Assembly (NCBI GenBank): GCA_048268105.1
Contig: JBLWWH010000009.1
Span: 55,068-119,067 of the forward strand
Source: Profundicola sp048268105
Lineage (GTDB): Bacteria; Bacteroidota; Bacteroidia; Flavobacteriales; Weeksellaceae
Reading direction: 5' to 3'
DNA length: 64,000 bases
Position 1 is the first letter of the stretch. The number at the start of each line of letters is the position of its first letter. The notes under the pieces are model-generated. The model searched no databases and was not told where the DNA came from. It saw only the letters and a list, made by a program, of their open reading frames with translations. Position numbers and translations under genes: made by a program. Positions 1 to 10,230 of this stretch are shown here, piece after piece.

Positions 1-1
1 A

Positions 2-1243
2 AAAACAAGTTTTGAGAATCGAGCAAAACTTTTCCTTGCCTTAGCTGATGTATTAAATAAAAACAAAGCGAAATATGCTGAAGTAATGACCTTAGAAATC
101 GGAAAACCTATTTCTCAAGGAATTGCTGAAATCGAAAAATGTGTGTGGGTTTGTAGATATTATGCTGAAAATGCAGAAAAACAATTATCTGCCAATAAGG
201 TTTCCACAGATGCTCAAGAATCTTATGTTCGATACGATCCATTGGGTGTTTTGTTAGCCGTAATGCCTTGGAATTTCCCATTTTGGCAAGTGTTTAGGTT
301 TGCTGTACCAAGTCTTTCTGCTGGCAATACGGGCTTATTAAAACACGCTAGCAATGTGATGGAATCTGCCAAAATGATAGAGCAAAGTTTTGTTGAGGCT
401 GGATTTCCAAAGGATGTTTTTCAAAGTTTAATTATCAAAAGTGATAAAGTAGAAAAAATCATACGTAACCCTATAGTTAAAGCTGTTTCTCTCACAGGTA
501 GTAATGCTGCTGGAGCGGCTGTGGCTAAAGTTGCCAGCGAAGAAATCAAACCATCCTTACTAGAATTAGGTGGAAATAATGCATTGGTTGTTTTTGATGA
601 TTCTGATTTAGAAGCTACCTTGAATACTTGTGTTCATGCGAGATTTCAAAATACGGGACAGAGTTGTATCGCAGGAAAAAGACTATTTGTACATAAAAAT
701 ATTGCAGAAGAATTTATAGCAAAAATAACCCAAAAAATTGTTGCACTTAAATCCGGTAATCCATTAGATGAAGAAACCTACATTGGAACCATGGTGAGTA
801 AAGAAGCTGCAGAGACCTTAAATGAGCAGTTACAAGATGCCATCAAGAAAGGTGCTGAAGTGGTTATAGGTGGTAATTATAATCAAGCTTATTTTGAGCC
901 AACTTTAGTGAAAAAGGTTACGCCTGATATGAAAATATATAATGAGGAAACCTTTGGTCCCCTCTTGGCTTGTTCTACATTTGAGAGTGAGGAAGAAGTA
1001 CTAGAAATGGTAAATTCTTCGGATTATGGATTGGGTGTGAGTTTATTTTCTACCAACAAAAAAAGAATTGAGGGTTTAATTCCATTATTCGAAGACGGAG
1101 CTGTGTTTGTGAATGAATTAGTGAAAAGTGATCCTAGATTACCTTTTGGCGGCACCAAGATTTCTGGTTACGGAAGAGAATTATCCGAAGAAGGAATAAA
1201 AGCATTTGTCAATAAAAAGACCGTTTACATTAAAGGACTTTAA
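2..1243 (+). CDS. NAD(P)-dependent aldehyde dehydrogenase (succinate-semialdehyde type), 5' end outside window
   Basis: The reading frame is open from base 2, so the gene starts before the window. ATG at 86 is an internal Met, because the residues before it (RAKLFLALADVL, then KYAEV) already match the family. It oxidises an aldehyde to a carboxylate with NAD(P)+ in the cytosol; its small size and sequence resemble succinate-semialdehyde dehydrogenases. The LELGG motif supplies the general-base Glu (codon 563-565) and GQSC supplies the catalytic Cys (codon 665-667). The NEETFGP and LPFGGTKISGYGRE motifs of the C-terminal half are intact. It converges on priA with a gap of 54 bases. The family is certain and the substrate is inferred. 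Confidence 0.93.
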   Translation, partial: KTSFENRAKLFLALADVLNKNKAKYAEVMTLEIGKPISQGIAEIEKCVWVCRYYAENAEKQLSANKVSTDAQESYVRYDPLGVLLAVMPWNFPFWQVFRFAVPSLSAGNTGLLKHASNVMESAKMIEQSFVEAGFPKDVFQSLIIKSDKVEKIIRNPIVKAVSLTGSNAAGAAVAKVASEEIKPSLLELGGNNALVVFDDSDLEATLNTCVHARFQNTGQSCIAGKRLFVHKNIAEEFIAKITQKIVALKSGNPLDEETYIGTMVSKEAAETLNEQLQDAIKKGAEVVIGGNYNQAYFEPTLVKKVTPDMKIYNEETFGPLLACSTFESEEEVLEMVNSSDYGLGVSLFSTNKKRIEGLIPLFEDGAVFVNELVKSDPRLPFGGTKISGYGRELSEEGIKAFVNKKTVYIKGL

Positions 1244-1297
1244 AGAAAAATCCTGCTTATAAGGCGTGATTTTATATTGAAAATTTCTATAAAAATT

Positions 1298-3751
1298 TTA
1301 ATAAGGATCGACATCAAAATCAATACGAACAGATCTAAAAGTTTTCACCTGATGCAAGTTTTCTAAAGCATCTTTCAAGAGAACCTTTACTTTTTTAGCC
1401 GATTGATTTGGGAGAATTTTGACTAAAACTTTAAAGTAATAATTGTTATTCATTCTTGCGATGCTTGGTGCTTCTGGACCTAATAAAGTTTTTTCATCAA
1501 AGTATTTTCTAAGAGATTCAGCATAATAGTTAGCTGTTTTGTAGCATCTATCTCTATTTTTATGACGGAAAGTAATTTCAATCATTTTCACAAATGGAGG
1601 ATATAGGAAGTCGCGTCTTTCATATAAAGTTTCCTGCGCCATCTCATGATATTTAAATTGAGAAGCATATTGCAAAATCTTATGATCAGCAGAAAATGCC
1701 TGAATTAAAACCAATCCTCTATCCTTGCGTCTACCTGCTCGACCTGCCACTTGTACAATTCGTTGAAAAGCTCTTTCGTGGGCTCTAAAATCAGGAAAAT
1801 TAAGCAAACTATCCGCACGAATAATTCCCACCAAATTAACATGCTCAAAATCTAAACCTTTGGTCACCATCTGTGTTCCAACCAGCATGTCCACTTCTCT
1901 ATTTTCAAAAGCTTTAATTAACTTTTCGAAAGCAAATTTCTTACGCATACTATCAACATCCATTCGTGCGATGCTATTATTTGGGAAAATTCGCAATAAA
2001 TCTTCCTCAATTTGCTCGGTTCCAATTCCTTTGGTTTCTAGCTCAACGCTTTTACATTGATAACATTTATTTGGTTTCGCCTGAGAATGTCCACAATAAT
2101 GACATTTAAGTTGATGAGATAATTGGTGATAAGTCAATGCCACATCACAATTGGGGCAATAAGGCGTATGACCACAACTTTTACATTCCATAACAGGCGC
2201 ATAACCACGTCTGTTTTGAAATATAATCACTTGTTTATCATTCTTAAAAGTTTCACGAATCTGATTCTCTAATCGCAATGAAATATCCCCATTGAGTTCT
2301 TTCTTTTTCTGAGCTCGTCTTAAATCAACTATCTCCATCACTGGAGGCTGAACACCACCAAATCTTTGTGATAACTCTACATAGCCAATTTTACCTTGTC
2401 GAGCCGCTAAATACATCTCTAAAGATGGCGTTGCTGAGCCCAAAATAGTCTTTGCTCCTTGCATTTTAGCCATCACTAAGGCCGCATCGCGTGCATGAAA
2501 ATTAGGTTTGGAATCTTGTTGTTTTAAAGAAGTTTCATGTTCCTCATCCACAATGATTAAACCTAAATCTTGAATGGGTAAAAACATACTCGACCTCGCT
2601 CCTATCAGAATTTGATAGTCATTGTTAATGGTCTTTTGCCACAATTCCACCCTTTCATGTTGGTTAAATTTAGAATGATAAATTCCAATTTTATTTCCAA
2701 AATGCTTCTGAAGTCTTTGCGTTAATTGGGTGGTAAGCGAAATTTCGGGTAAGAGATATAGAACTTTTTTCCCCTTGCTCAATACTTTTTCAATTAACTT
2801 AATATAAATCTCGGTTTTACCGGATGAAGTAACACCATGTAAAAGAACCGTATCCTGCTCCTTTAGGTTTCTTCTTATTTCGTCGATAGCCTTTTGTTGA
2901 TGTTCAGATAAATCATGGATGTCATGTAAATCTTCATCCAATTCATGAATTCTATCGGAAGTGTCCTCGAAAAATCTGATAATTCCTTTGTCGGCTAAGG
3001 ATCGCAAAGTCGCATAAGAACCGCCAAATTCTTTTATAAACTGGGAAGCTAAAACTGGCTTGCTGGATTGCTGTTGGCGCATTACCAATTGAAAGAATAG
3101 TTCTCTTTGCTTAGGCGCTCTTTCTAATTCCGATAAGACATCTTGCAAAGAATCATCTTGAAGTGAAATTTCAGTTTGAATATAATATTCAATTTTGGGT
3201 GTATATTTCTCTATCAGTCTTTCATCAAGTTCTATTAAACCATAATCCAAAAGCTCTTTTAAAACTGGAATAACTGATTTTATCTCAATAAAATCTGCTG
3301 CTTCATCAACAGAAATCATAGATCTATGATGCAAAGACTCCCAAATTAAATAAGCATTTTCAGAAATTCCCTCTTCAACAGGAAATTCTTTACCCTTAAC
3401 TAATTTAACGAAAGTATCGCTCTCTAATTTTAAGGCAGTGGGAAAAGCATTTTTAAAAACCTCTCCTAACGAACACATATAATAATCCGCTATCCATTCC
3501 CAAAGTTTGATTTGTTGAGACAAAACAAAAACTTCTTCCTCTAAAATTGATTGAATAAATTTTGTCTTGTATAATTCTGGTTTATTATGATGGAATGAGT
3601 GAATGATTCCCGTATAAATTTTTCTTTTACCAAATTGTACCGCTACACGTTGACCTACTTTTAAATCCCAACCTGAGGGAACTTCATACGTAAAAGTTCC
3701 ATCTAATGGTAAGGGTAGAATAATCTCAGCAAATGTTTGTTTATCAGACAA
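1298..3751 (-). CDS. priA: Primosomal protein N' (replication restart helicase PriA)
   Basis: PriA is a 3'-5' superfamily 2 helicase that recognises stalled forks and reloads the replisome. The 817 residues hold the N-terminal 3'-DNA-binding domain (about 1-110), a winged-helix region, and the helicase core with Walker A GVTSSGKT (306-313) and a DEEH box (402-405). A zinc-binding insertion carries eight Cys as CxxC pairs (523/526, 532/535, 550/553, 563/566). The GRAGR helicase motif lies near residue 680. Length is slightly above the 730 of E. coli and usual for Bacteroidota. The start MSDKQTFAEI fits the family N-terminus. It is transcribed alone, downstream of the proline dehydrogenase gene. 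Confidence 0.97.
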   Translation of the reverse strand: MSDKQTFAEIILPLPLDGTFTYEVPSGWDLKVGQRVAVQFGKRKIYTGIIHSFHHNKPELYKTKFIQSILEEEVFVLSQQIKLWEWIADYYMCSLGEVFKNAFPTALKLESDTFVKLVKGKEFPVEEGISENAYLIWESLHHRSMISVDEAADFIEIKSVIPVLKELLDYGLIELDERLIEKYTPKIEYYIQTEISLQDDSLQDVLSELERAPKQRELFFQLVMRQQQSSKPVLASQFIKEFGGSYATLRSLADKGIIRFFEDTSDRIHELDEDLHDIHDLSEHQQKAIDEIRRNLKEQDTVLLHGVTSSGKTEIYIKLIEKVLSKGKKVLYLLPEISLTTQLTQRLQKHFGNKIGIYHSKFNQHERVELWQKTINNDYQILIGARSSMFLPIQDLGLIIVDEEHETSLKQQDSKPNFHARDAALVMAKMQGAKTILGSATPSLEMYLAARQGKIGYVELSQRFGGVQPPVMEIVDLRRAQKKKELNGDISLRLENQIRETFKNDKQVIIFQNRRGYAPVMECKSCGHTPYCPNCDVALTYHQLSHQLKCHYCGHSQAKPNKCYQCKSVELETKGIGTEQIEEDLLRIFPNNSIARMDVDSMRKKFAFEKLIKAFENREVDMLVGTQMVTKGLDFEHVNLVGIIRADSLLNFPDFRAHERAFQRIVQVAGRAGRRKDRGLVLIQAFSADHKILQYASQFKYHEMAQETLYERRDFLYPPFVKMIEITFRHKNRDRCYKTANYYAESLRKYFDEKTLLGPEAPSIARMNNNYYFKVLVKILPNQSAKKVKVLLKDALENLHQVKTFRSVRIDFDVDPY

Positions 3752-3785
3752 ATTAGACCTGTGTTTATAAAGTTGTTATAAAGAC

Positions 3786-3823
3786 AATAATGATTTAACT
3801 TATTGAAAAGCTAAATCATTATT
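3786..3823 (-). terminator. AT-rich 12-bp inverted repeat after proline dehydrogenase gene
   Basis: AATAATGATTTA (3786-3797) pairs perfectly with TAAATCATTATT (3812-3823) across a 14-base loop. It lies between the end of the proline dehydrogenase gene and the start of priA, both on the minus strand. The stem is weak in GC and lacks a clear T-run, so it may be a weak terminator or an mRNA 3'-end stabiliser. Confidence 0.4.
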
Positions 3824-3886
3824 ATCAAGATTTGAAAATACTGAAATTAATTCAAAACTCAATATTTTCAATTATAAAATAACTTT

Positions 3887-5053
3887 CTATTTTGCTAATT
3901 TTCTTCTTTCAAGTTCTTTTTGAATCAGACCAAGCTCTCTGGAAGATTGTCCTGCAACAGAAGTATTTTCTTGTGCACGACGGATTAAATAAGGCATTAC
4001 GTCTTTCACAGGACCGTAGGGAACGTATTTCGCTACATTGTAACCCATGTCGCCTAATACAAAACTAATATTATCACTCATCCCCAGTAACTGTCCAAAC
4101 CAAATATTGTGAACATCCTTTTCGAGATTATTAGATTGTATTTTTTCCATCACCAGTTTACAACTCAATTCATTGTGCGTTCCAGCGAATAAAGATATTC
4201 TATCACGATGTTGAAAAATAAATTCTATTGCTGCATTATAATCTCTATCCGTGGAAGCTTTATCTGGTTGAATTGGTGATTCGTAACCTTTATCAGCTGC
4301 TCTTTCGCGCTCGATTTCCATGTAAGCACCACGCACAACTTTATATCCTATGAAATAGTTTTCTTTTTCAGCCTTAGCAAATTGTTGTTTTAAATAAGCT
4401 AATCTATCATGACGATACATTTGAAGTGTATTTACAACAATACAACGTTTCTTGTTATATTTTTCCATTAATTCAACAGCTAAATCGTCTGCTGCATCTT
4501 GCATCCATGAATGCTCAGCATCGATCATAATCGTTACATCATTTTCATAAGATTTCTTACAAACTTCATCAAAACGACGACGGATATTATCCCATTCCTT
4601 TTGCTCTTTGTCATTTAAAGCTTCTCCAGCTCCAACTTTGGTAAAGATTTTAATACTTCCAAACCCTGTAGGCTTGAATACAACGAAAGGAATTTTTGGG
4701 TTTCCTGTCGCATCATCAATAACCGCCATAATTTCATTAAAGCAGTTTTCATATTCTTCTTCATCTTCTTTTCCTTCAACAGAATAGTCTAAGATGCTTT
4801 TCACATTCTGAGAATATAACTTATCGATGGTCAACATAGAATCCTTTCTTGTTTCTCCTCCACAGAAATGTGCAAAAACTGTATTCTTAATCAAGAATTT
4901 CACGCCAGGAATATGAATAGCCCATGGTAAACTCCAAGCCCCAAAATCGGTCAACCAATTTTTGTCTACCGCCACAAACATAACGTGTGCTTTACGCAAC
5001 TCATTGTTTGATTTTAATTTAAAAGCTACCTCTGTATTCTCAAATAAGGACAT
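3887..5053 (-). CDS. Proline dehydrogenase (FAD-dependent)
   Basis: A monofunctional 388-residue proline dehydrogenase, a TIM-barrel flavoenzyme that oxidises proline to pyrroline-5-carboxylate and passes electrons to quinone. The conserved end RRAQENTSVAGQ (about 358-369) contains the substrate-carboxylate Arg pair of the PutA-type domain, and MIDAEHSWMQ and KVVRGAYMEIER are barrel motifs of the family. No P5C dehydrogenase domain is fused and none lies next to it, although the partial aldehyde dehydrogenase at the window start is nearby. Start MSLFENTEVAFK fits other Bacteroidota members. The spacing to priA (135 bases, with a hairpin) suggests separate transcription. Confidence 0.93.
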   Translation of the reverse strand: MSLFENTEVAFKLKSNNELRKAHVMFVAVDKNWLTDFGAWSLPWAIHIPGVKFLIKNTVFAHFCGGETRKDSMLTIDKLYSQNVKSILDYSVEGKEDEEEYENCFNEIMAVIDDATGNPKIPFVVFKPTGFGSIKIFTKVGAGEALNDKEQKEWDNIRRRFDEVCKKSYENDVTIMIDAEHSWMQDAADDLAVELMEKYNKKRCIVVNTLQMYRHDRLAYLKQQFAKAEKENYFIGYKVVRGAYMEIERERAADKGYESPIQPDKASTDRDYNAAIEFIFQHRDRISLFAGTHNELSCKLVMEKIQSNNLEKDVHNIWFGQLLGMSDNISFVLGDMGYNVAKYVPYGPVKDVMPYLIRRAQENTSVAGQSSRELGLIQKELERRKLAK

Positions 5054-5183
5054 AAATGAATGATTTTTGAAGGCGTAAATTTACTGCAAAACCTATAAAT
5101 AACAATTCAAATTGTTTACTTAAATCTATAGATCGGTCAAGTTTCAATACGTCTTCATACTTTTTTTAAACTATAAAATAATT

Positions 5184-5852
5184 TTATTGATATTCAGGCT
5201 TCAAATCAGCATGAAAAACTTTATAAAACTTTTGTAGTTTTGGAGCTACAACCGCACTACAATAGGGTTGTGTCTTGTTTAATTCATAATAATCGGTGTG
5301 ATAATCCTCTGCTGGATAAAAGTTACCATCTAATGCAGAAATTTTGGTTACGATAGGATTAGCATATTTCACTGACTCAGATTCTTCAGCTATCGCTTTT
5401 TCCGCCCATTCTCTTTGAGCATCGTTGTGATAGAAAATCTCTGATCGATATTGCGTTCCCACATCATTTCCTTGTCTATTTAATTGGGTTGGATCATGAA
5501 TAACCCAAAATGCATCTAATAATTTTTCATAGGAAATGACTTTTGGGTCATAGTATACCTGTATCACTTCTGCATGCCCCGTTTCTCCTGTAGTAACTTG
5601 CTTGTAAGTTGGATCTTTTTGGTGCCCTCCTGCATATCCAGATTGAACCTTGTGGACGCCCTCTAATTGATCAAAAGCGGCTTCTATACACCAAAAACAT
5701 CCTGCACCAAAGGTTGCTGATTCTAAATTACTCTTATCTATTTGACTCATATCTTGTTTTATAATTTTTTCTGATTTTTGTGCTTGCTGACAATTCATCA
5801 ACATGGGAATACAACAAAGAAAACTTAGGATTCTTAAGGTAAAATTACTCAT
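5184..5852 (-). CDS. msrA: Peptide-methionine (S)-S-oxide reductase MsrA, lipoprotein form
   Basis: Reduces methionine-S-sulfoxide in proteins. The GCFWC motif (51-55) holds the catalytic Cys52, and the C-terminal YCSAVV carries a probable resolving Cys. I place the start at MSNFTLRILS (codon ending at 5852), not at the upstream Met at 5909. It then gives a short basic N-terminus, a hydrophobic stretch and the lipobox LMNC, with Cys21 as lipidation site, so the enzyme should sit in the periplasm or outer-membrane inner leaflet. No MsrB domain is fused. It is monocistronic, with an AT-rich inverted repeat upstream. Confidence 0.95.
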   Translation of the reverse strand: MSNFTLRILSFLCCIPMLMNCQQAQKSEKIIKQDMSQIDKSNLESATFGAGCFWCIEAAFDQLEGVHKVQSGYAGGHQKDPTYKQVTTGETGHAEVIQVYYDPKVISYEKLLDAFWVIHDPTQLNRQGNDVGTQYRSEIFYHNDAQREWAEKAIAEESESVKYANPIVTKISALDGNFYPAEDYHTDYYELNKTQPYCSAVVAPKLQKFYKVFHADLKPEYQ

Positions 5853-5945
5853 TTTGATTGATGTATTTCTTAAAATATTATACGAAACTATATAAGGTTC
5901 AAATATCATGCAATGAAGTGTTTTTTAACCGAAACTTTAATTATT

Positions 5946-5992
5946 TTTAAAAATTCATCTTAGGTTTAGATTTTAAAAAATGAATTTTTAAA
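5946..5992. repeat. AT-rich 13-bp inverted repeat upstream of msrA
   Basis: TTTAAAAATTCAT (5946-5958) is repeated exactly inverted at 5980-5992 with a 21-base loop. It lies in the 286-base gap between msrA and the CHAP pseudogene, which are divergent. It could be an operator or a remnant; I see no promoter box tied to it. Confidence 0.45.
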
Positions 5993-6138
5993 TACCACGA
6001 ATTTATATTTTTTATTCATACCCTATGAATCAACCTATTACTAAACTTACATAATTTTATATATCTTAGATGGAGTAAAAAGTAATGTCATGATTTTCCA
6101 CATCTTCATTTATTATTAAACGCTTAAATCTTCAACTT

Positions 6139-6780
6139 TTGAAATTAAAACACTGGATTTTTATAATCATCGGTCTGCATATCGTTGTTTTTGCAGTTGT
6201 ATCGTCTATCCAACAAATCAATGTAAATCCCTCTTTAGAAATAGGACAAGAAATTGACCAATTGAATGGAGTGCAAGTATATTACAATGGTGGAGTTGAC
6301 ACTGTGACGGGTAGAAACACTACTCCAGATGGTTATAACTTGGGATTAAAATACCAATGTGTTGAATTTGTAAAAAGGTATTAATATGAACACCTAAACC
6401 ACAAAATGCCTAATAGTTATCGCCGTGCTAAGGATTTTTATGAAAAATCACTTAAAGACGGAGAGATCAATATATAAAGACACTTAACACAGTTTACAAA
6501 CCCAAGTCAAGCAAAACCAAAAGTGAATAACTTGCTAATTTATATGCCCACTCTATTCAATAAATTTGGGCATGTAGCTATTGTTTCTAAGGTATCGGAC
6601 AATGAGATTGAAGTTATTCAACAAAATCCAGGTCTTTTCGGATCTTCTAGAGAAAAGTTTAAGTTAAGTAAAGAATAGGGAATTTGGGGCATTAAAAATT
6701 CCCGAATTCTAGGATGGTTGCGAAAATTAAAAAGATCTAATTCACAACTATTTAAAACGACAAAAAAGGTCAGAATTTAG
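6139..6780 (+). pseudogene. Decayed CHAP/amidase-domain membrane-anchored protein with three in-frame stops
   Basis: From a TTG start (6139) the frame gives an N-terminal signal anchor (IFIIIGLHIVVFAVV) and then a CHAP-type cysteine amidase domain. The catalytic-Cys motif is YQCVEFVKRY and the catalytic His is in FGHVAIVSKV. Stops interrupt the same frame at TAA 6382, TAA 6475 and TAG 6676, yet the protein reads on without a frameshift through YEHLNHKMPNSYRRAKDFYE, VIQQNPGLFG and ILGWLRKLKR to 6778. Such domains hydrolyse peptidoglycan peptide or glutathionylspermidine amide bonds. The intact frame with conserved catalytic residues indicates recent decay. Its end runs into the secA terminator hairpin. 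Confidence 0.82.
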
Positions 6781-6797
6781 AAAAACTCTGACCTTTT
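6764..6797 (-). terminator. Terminator of secA
   Basis: AAAAGGTCAGA (6764-6774) pairs with TCTGACCTTTT (6787-6797). It follows the secA stop codon (6819) on the minus strand, with a U-run in that direction. It overlaps the end of the CHAP pseudogene, so it could also act on plus-strand transcripts. Confidence 0.85.
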
Positions 6798-6818
6798 AAT
6801 TTTTATAATGTTAAAGAA

Positions 6819-9800
6819 TTATTCTTCAACCAAAACCCACTCACCTGATTCGATCATAGGCTCTGCTTGTTTGTATTTTAATTCTTGTTTTGCTCCTGAA
6901 TTTACATTTCTAATATATACTCGTTCATTTCTTCCAATCTTCACTACTTGTCTTGGAGCTGTCACTTCTACTTGCTGTGCACGCTGTTGATTAGCAGCCT
7001 GTTGATTGGCTTGAGAACTTTGACTCATATCTTCACCTCTATTGGTTTCAACCTTCTCTTCTCTTTGTTGACGAGCTTGTTGAATCTGACGAGGATCTGG
7101 GGCTGGCAGTTCACCTTTAAATAGGAATGAAATTGTTTCTCTATTCACTTCATCTAACATGTTTCTGAACATATAGAAAGATTCCTCTTTATAAACAACC
7201 AAAGGATCTTTTTGCTCGTAAGTAACGTTTTGAACCGAACGACGTAAATCATCCATATCGCGTAGATGCTCTTTCCAGTGCTCATCAATTAAAGCTAAGG
7301 TAATTCCCTTTTCGAAGTCTTTAATTAATTGTCTTCCTTCTGAATTATAAGCTTTTTCTAAATCAGAAACTACGGTAAGCGTTTTAGCACCATCCGTAAA
7401 TGGAACTTGAATTCGCTGAAAGTTCTGAGTATTGTTTTCGAAGATATTGGCTACGACAGGATATACTTTTTCAGCTGTTGTTTTAACTTTCATCTTATAA
7501 TCTGCCATGGCAGCCTTGAAAACAAGTTTCACTAAATCATTTTCAGATTTATTCTCGAATTCTTTTGGCGTAACTGGCGAATCCATGGTGAAATGTTTGA
7601 TTAAATCCATTTCAAAGTCCTTGAACTTATTCGTTGATTTGTGATTGTTCACAATAGAGAATACCGTATCATAGATCATGTTTGCAATATCGGTATCCAG
7701 TCTTTCACCGTTTAATGCATTTCTACGACGTGTATAAATTACCTCACGCTGTTTGTTCATTACGTCATCATACTCAAGTAATCTTTTTCTGATTCCGAAG
7801 TTATTCTCCTCAACTTTTTTCTGAGCTCTTTCGATAGATTTAGAAACCATAGAATGTTGCAAAACATCGCCATCCTTATGCCCCATTCTATCCATTAATT
7901 TAGAAATTTTTTCCGATCCGAATAAACGCATCAAACTATCTTCTAAAGAAACAAAGAACTGAGAGCTTCCTGGATCCCCTTGACGTCCCGCACGACCTCT
8001 CAACTGTCTATCAACTCTACGAGAGTCATGTCGTTCTGTACCAATAATAGCTAAACCACCTGCGGCTTTTACTTCGTCAGATAATTTAATATCGGTACCA
8101 CGACCTGCCATGTTCGTAGCAATCGTTACTCTTCCACTTTGTCCAGCCTCTGCCACAACATCTGCCTCACGCTTGTGCAACTTAGCATTCAATACGTTGT
8201 GCTCTATCTTACGCATTTGTAGCGCTCTTGATAATAACTCAGAAACTTCTACAGAAGTTGTACCCACCAACACCGGACGTTTTTCGTCTTTGGATAAGCG
8301 CGTAACTTCTTCAATCACCGCATTAAATTTCTCGCGGTTGGTTTTATATATTTTATCTTCTCTATCCTGACGTGCAATGGGTCTGTTGGTAGGAATTACC
8401 ACAACATCTAGGTTGTAGATTTCCCAAAACTCACCTGCTTCAGTTTCCGCCGTACCAGTCATTCCCGATAGCTTGTTATACATACGGAAATAGTTCTGTA
8501 AAGTAACCGTAGCAAATGTTTGCGTAGCAGCTTCAATCTTCACATTTTCTTTTGCTTCAATAGATTGGTGTAATCCATCTGAATAACGACGCCCATCCAT
8601 GATACGACCCGTTTGTTCATCAACAATTTTTACCTGACCATCCATTACAACATACTCCACGTCTTTTTCAAACAAGGTGTAAGCTTTCAATAGTTGGTTC
8701 ATACTATGAATACGCTCTGACTTAATAGCAAACTCACGGAAGAACTCTTCTTTCTTAGCGTATTCTTCTTCTTTTGGCAGATCTAATTGCTCGATATTAG
8801 CAACTTCTTCTCCAATTTCAGGTAATACAAAGAAATCAGGATCCTGGTTATCTTGAGATAAATATTCAATTCCTTTATCCGTCAGGTTGATTTGATTTTG
8901 TTTTTCGTCAATCACAAAATACAAGTGATCATCAATTTTATGCATTTCACGGTTGTTGTCCTGCATATAATGGGACTCTGTCTTCTGTAACAAAGTACGC
9001 GTACCGTCTTCAGATAAAAACTTAATTAATGGCTTATATTTAGGTAATCCACGGAATACCTTTAATAATTCAAATCCAGCTTCTTTAGACTTTCCTTCTT
9101 TCCAATATTTCTTAGCATCATTCAAAGTTTTAGATAATTCTTCTCGTTGAACTCTTACCAATTTATCGATGGTTGGTTTTAAGGCATCATATTCTTGACG
9201 ATCTCCTTGTGGAACTGGTCCCGAAATAATTAATGGTGTTCTTGCATCATCAATTAAAACTGAATCGACCTCGTCAATAATAGCATAGTTTAATTCTTGT
9301 TGAACTAAATTATCCATAGAAGTTGCCATGTTATCACGCAAATAATCAAAACCAAATTCGTTATTTGTTCCGTAAACAATATCCTTTTTATAAGCCTGTC
9401 TTCTACCTTCTGAGTTCGGCTGGTGATTATCGATACAGTCAATACTTAGACCGTGGAATTCCATGATTGGTCCAATCCATGTAGCATCACGACGAGCTAA
9501 GTAGTTGTTAACCGTAATTACATGAACTCCTCTACCTGTTAATGCGTTTAAGTAAATTGGAAGCGTTGCCACCAAGGTTTTACCCTCACCAGTTTGCATC
9601 TCGGCAATTTTACCCTGATGCAATACAGTACCACCAATCAACTGAACATCATAGTGAATCATGTCCCAGATAACTTCTTTACCTGCAGCATCCCAAGAAT
9701 TTTTCCATATAGCTTTGGTATCACCTGAAAGTTGTACATAATCCTTTTGTCCAGCCAATTCTCTATCAAAAGATTTTGCTTCTACTTCAAGCTCTGAATT

Positions 9801-10178
9801 ATGATAGAACCTTTTTGCAGTTTCTTTAACGACCGCAAAAGCTTCAGGAAGCAATTCCGATAAAACTTTTTCTTCAATTTCGTATTTAGCCTTATTTAAC
9901 TGATCGATTTGATGAAAAAACTCATCTTTTTCCTCGATTTGCTCAGATGCTTCAACTTTCGCCTTTAAGTCCGCAATTTGTTGATCTTGCGCTTTTACAG
10001 CGTCTTTAATTTTTTGTTTGAACTCATCTGTTTTAGCTCTTAATTCATCTATAGAAAGTTTTTCTATTTTTTCGTGTTCAGCTTGAAGGACTTGGTCAAC
10101 ATATTTACGTAATTCTTTTACGTCTTTTTCATTCTTATCTCCAAGAAATCCTTTTAAAATTTTATCTAAAAAACCCAT
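6819..10178 (-). CDS. secA: Preprotein translocase ATPase subunit SecA
   Basis: SecA is the motor that pushes unfolded preproteins through SecYEG. Of 1119 residues, the first nucleotide-binding domain has GEGKT (197-201) and DEVD (302-305), followed by the preprotein cross-linking domain, second nucleotide-binding domain (MAGRGTDIKL, GRAGRQGDPG) and helical scaffold. A charged coiled-coil-like insert occupies about 40-105, which together with other insertions makes it longer than the 901 residues of E. coli, as usual in Bacteroidota. The tail is a Gln/Ala-rich linker ending EPMIESGEWVLVEE and lacks the Cys-rich zinc domain that binds SecB. A TAACTTTG promoter box lies upstream. Confidence 0.98.
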   Translation of the reverse strand: MGFLDKILKGFLGDKNEKDVKELRKYVDQVLQAEHEKIEKLSIDELRAKTDEFKQKIKDAVKAQDQQIADLKAKVEASEQIEEKDEFFHQIDQLNKAKYEIEEKVLSELLPEAFAVVKETAKRFYHNSELEVEAKSFDRELAGQKDYVQLSGDTKAIWKNSWDAAGKEVIWDMIHYDVQLIGGTVLHQGKIAEMQTGEGKTLVATLPIYLNALTGRGVHVITVNNYLARRDATWIGPIMEFHGLSIDCIDNHQPNSEGRRQAYKKDIVYGTNNEFGFDYLRDNMATSMDNLVQQELNYAIIDEVDSVLIDDARTPLIISGPVPQGDRQEYDALKPTIDKLVRVQREELSKTLNDAKKYWKEGKSKEAGFELLKVFRGLPKYKPLIKFLSEDGTRTLLQKTESHYMQDNNREMHKIDDHLYFVIDEKQNQINLTDKGIEYLSQDNQDPDFFVLPEIGEEVANIEQLDLPKEEEYAKKEEFFREFAIKSERIHSMNQLLKAYTLFEKDVEYVVMDGQVKIVDEQTGRIMDGRRYSDGLHQSIEAKENVKIEAATQTFATVTLQNYFRMYNKLSGMTGTAETEAGEFWEIYNLDVVVIPTNRPIARQDREDKIYKTNREKFNAVIEEVTRLSKDEKRPVLVGTTSVEVSELLSRALQMRKIEHNVLNAKLHKREADVVAEAGQSGRVTIATNMAGRGTDIKLSDEVKAAGGLAIIGTERHDSRRVDRQLRGRAGRQGDPGSSQFFVSLEDSLMRLFGSEKISKLMDRMGHKDGDVLQHSMVSKSIERAQKKVEENNFGIRKRLLEYDDVMNKQREVIYTRRRNALNGERLDTDIANMIYDTVFSIVNNHKSTNKFKDFEMDLIKHFTMDSPVTPKEFENKSENDLVKLVFKAAMADYKMKVKTTAEKVYPVVANIFENNTQNFQRIQVPFTDGAKTLTVVSDLEKAYNSEGRQLIKDFEKGITLALIDEHWKEHLRDMDDLRRSVQNVTYEQKDPLVVYKEESFYMFRNMLDEVNRETISFLFKGELPAPDPRQIQQARQQREEKVETNRGEDMSQSSQANQQAANQQRAQQVEVTAPRQVVKIGRNERVYIRNVNSGAKQELKYKQAEPMIESGEWVLVEE

Positions 10179-10230
10179 ATTTATTGCAGGTGTATTTTGT
10201 TTAAGTGTTTGATTTTATTCAAATGTCGTG

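Noticed and set aside
1860..2060. Open frames opposite priA, secA, clpC, htpG and other large genes
   Set aside because: They are shadows of strongly conserved genes and show no start context or family match.
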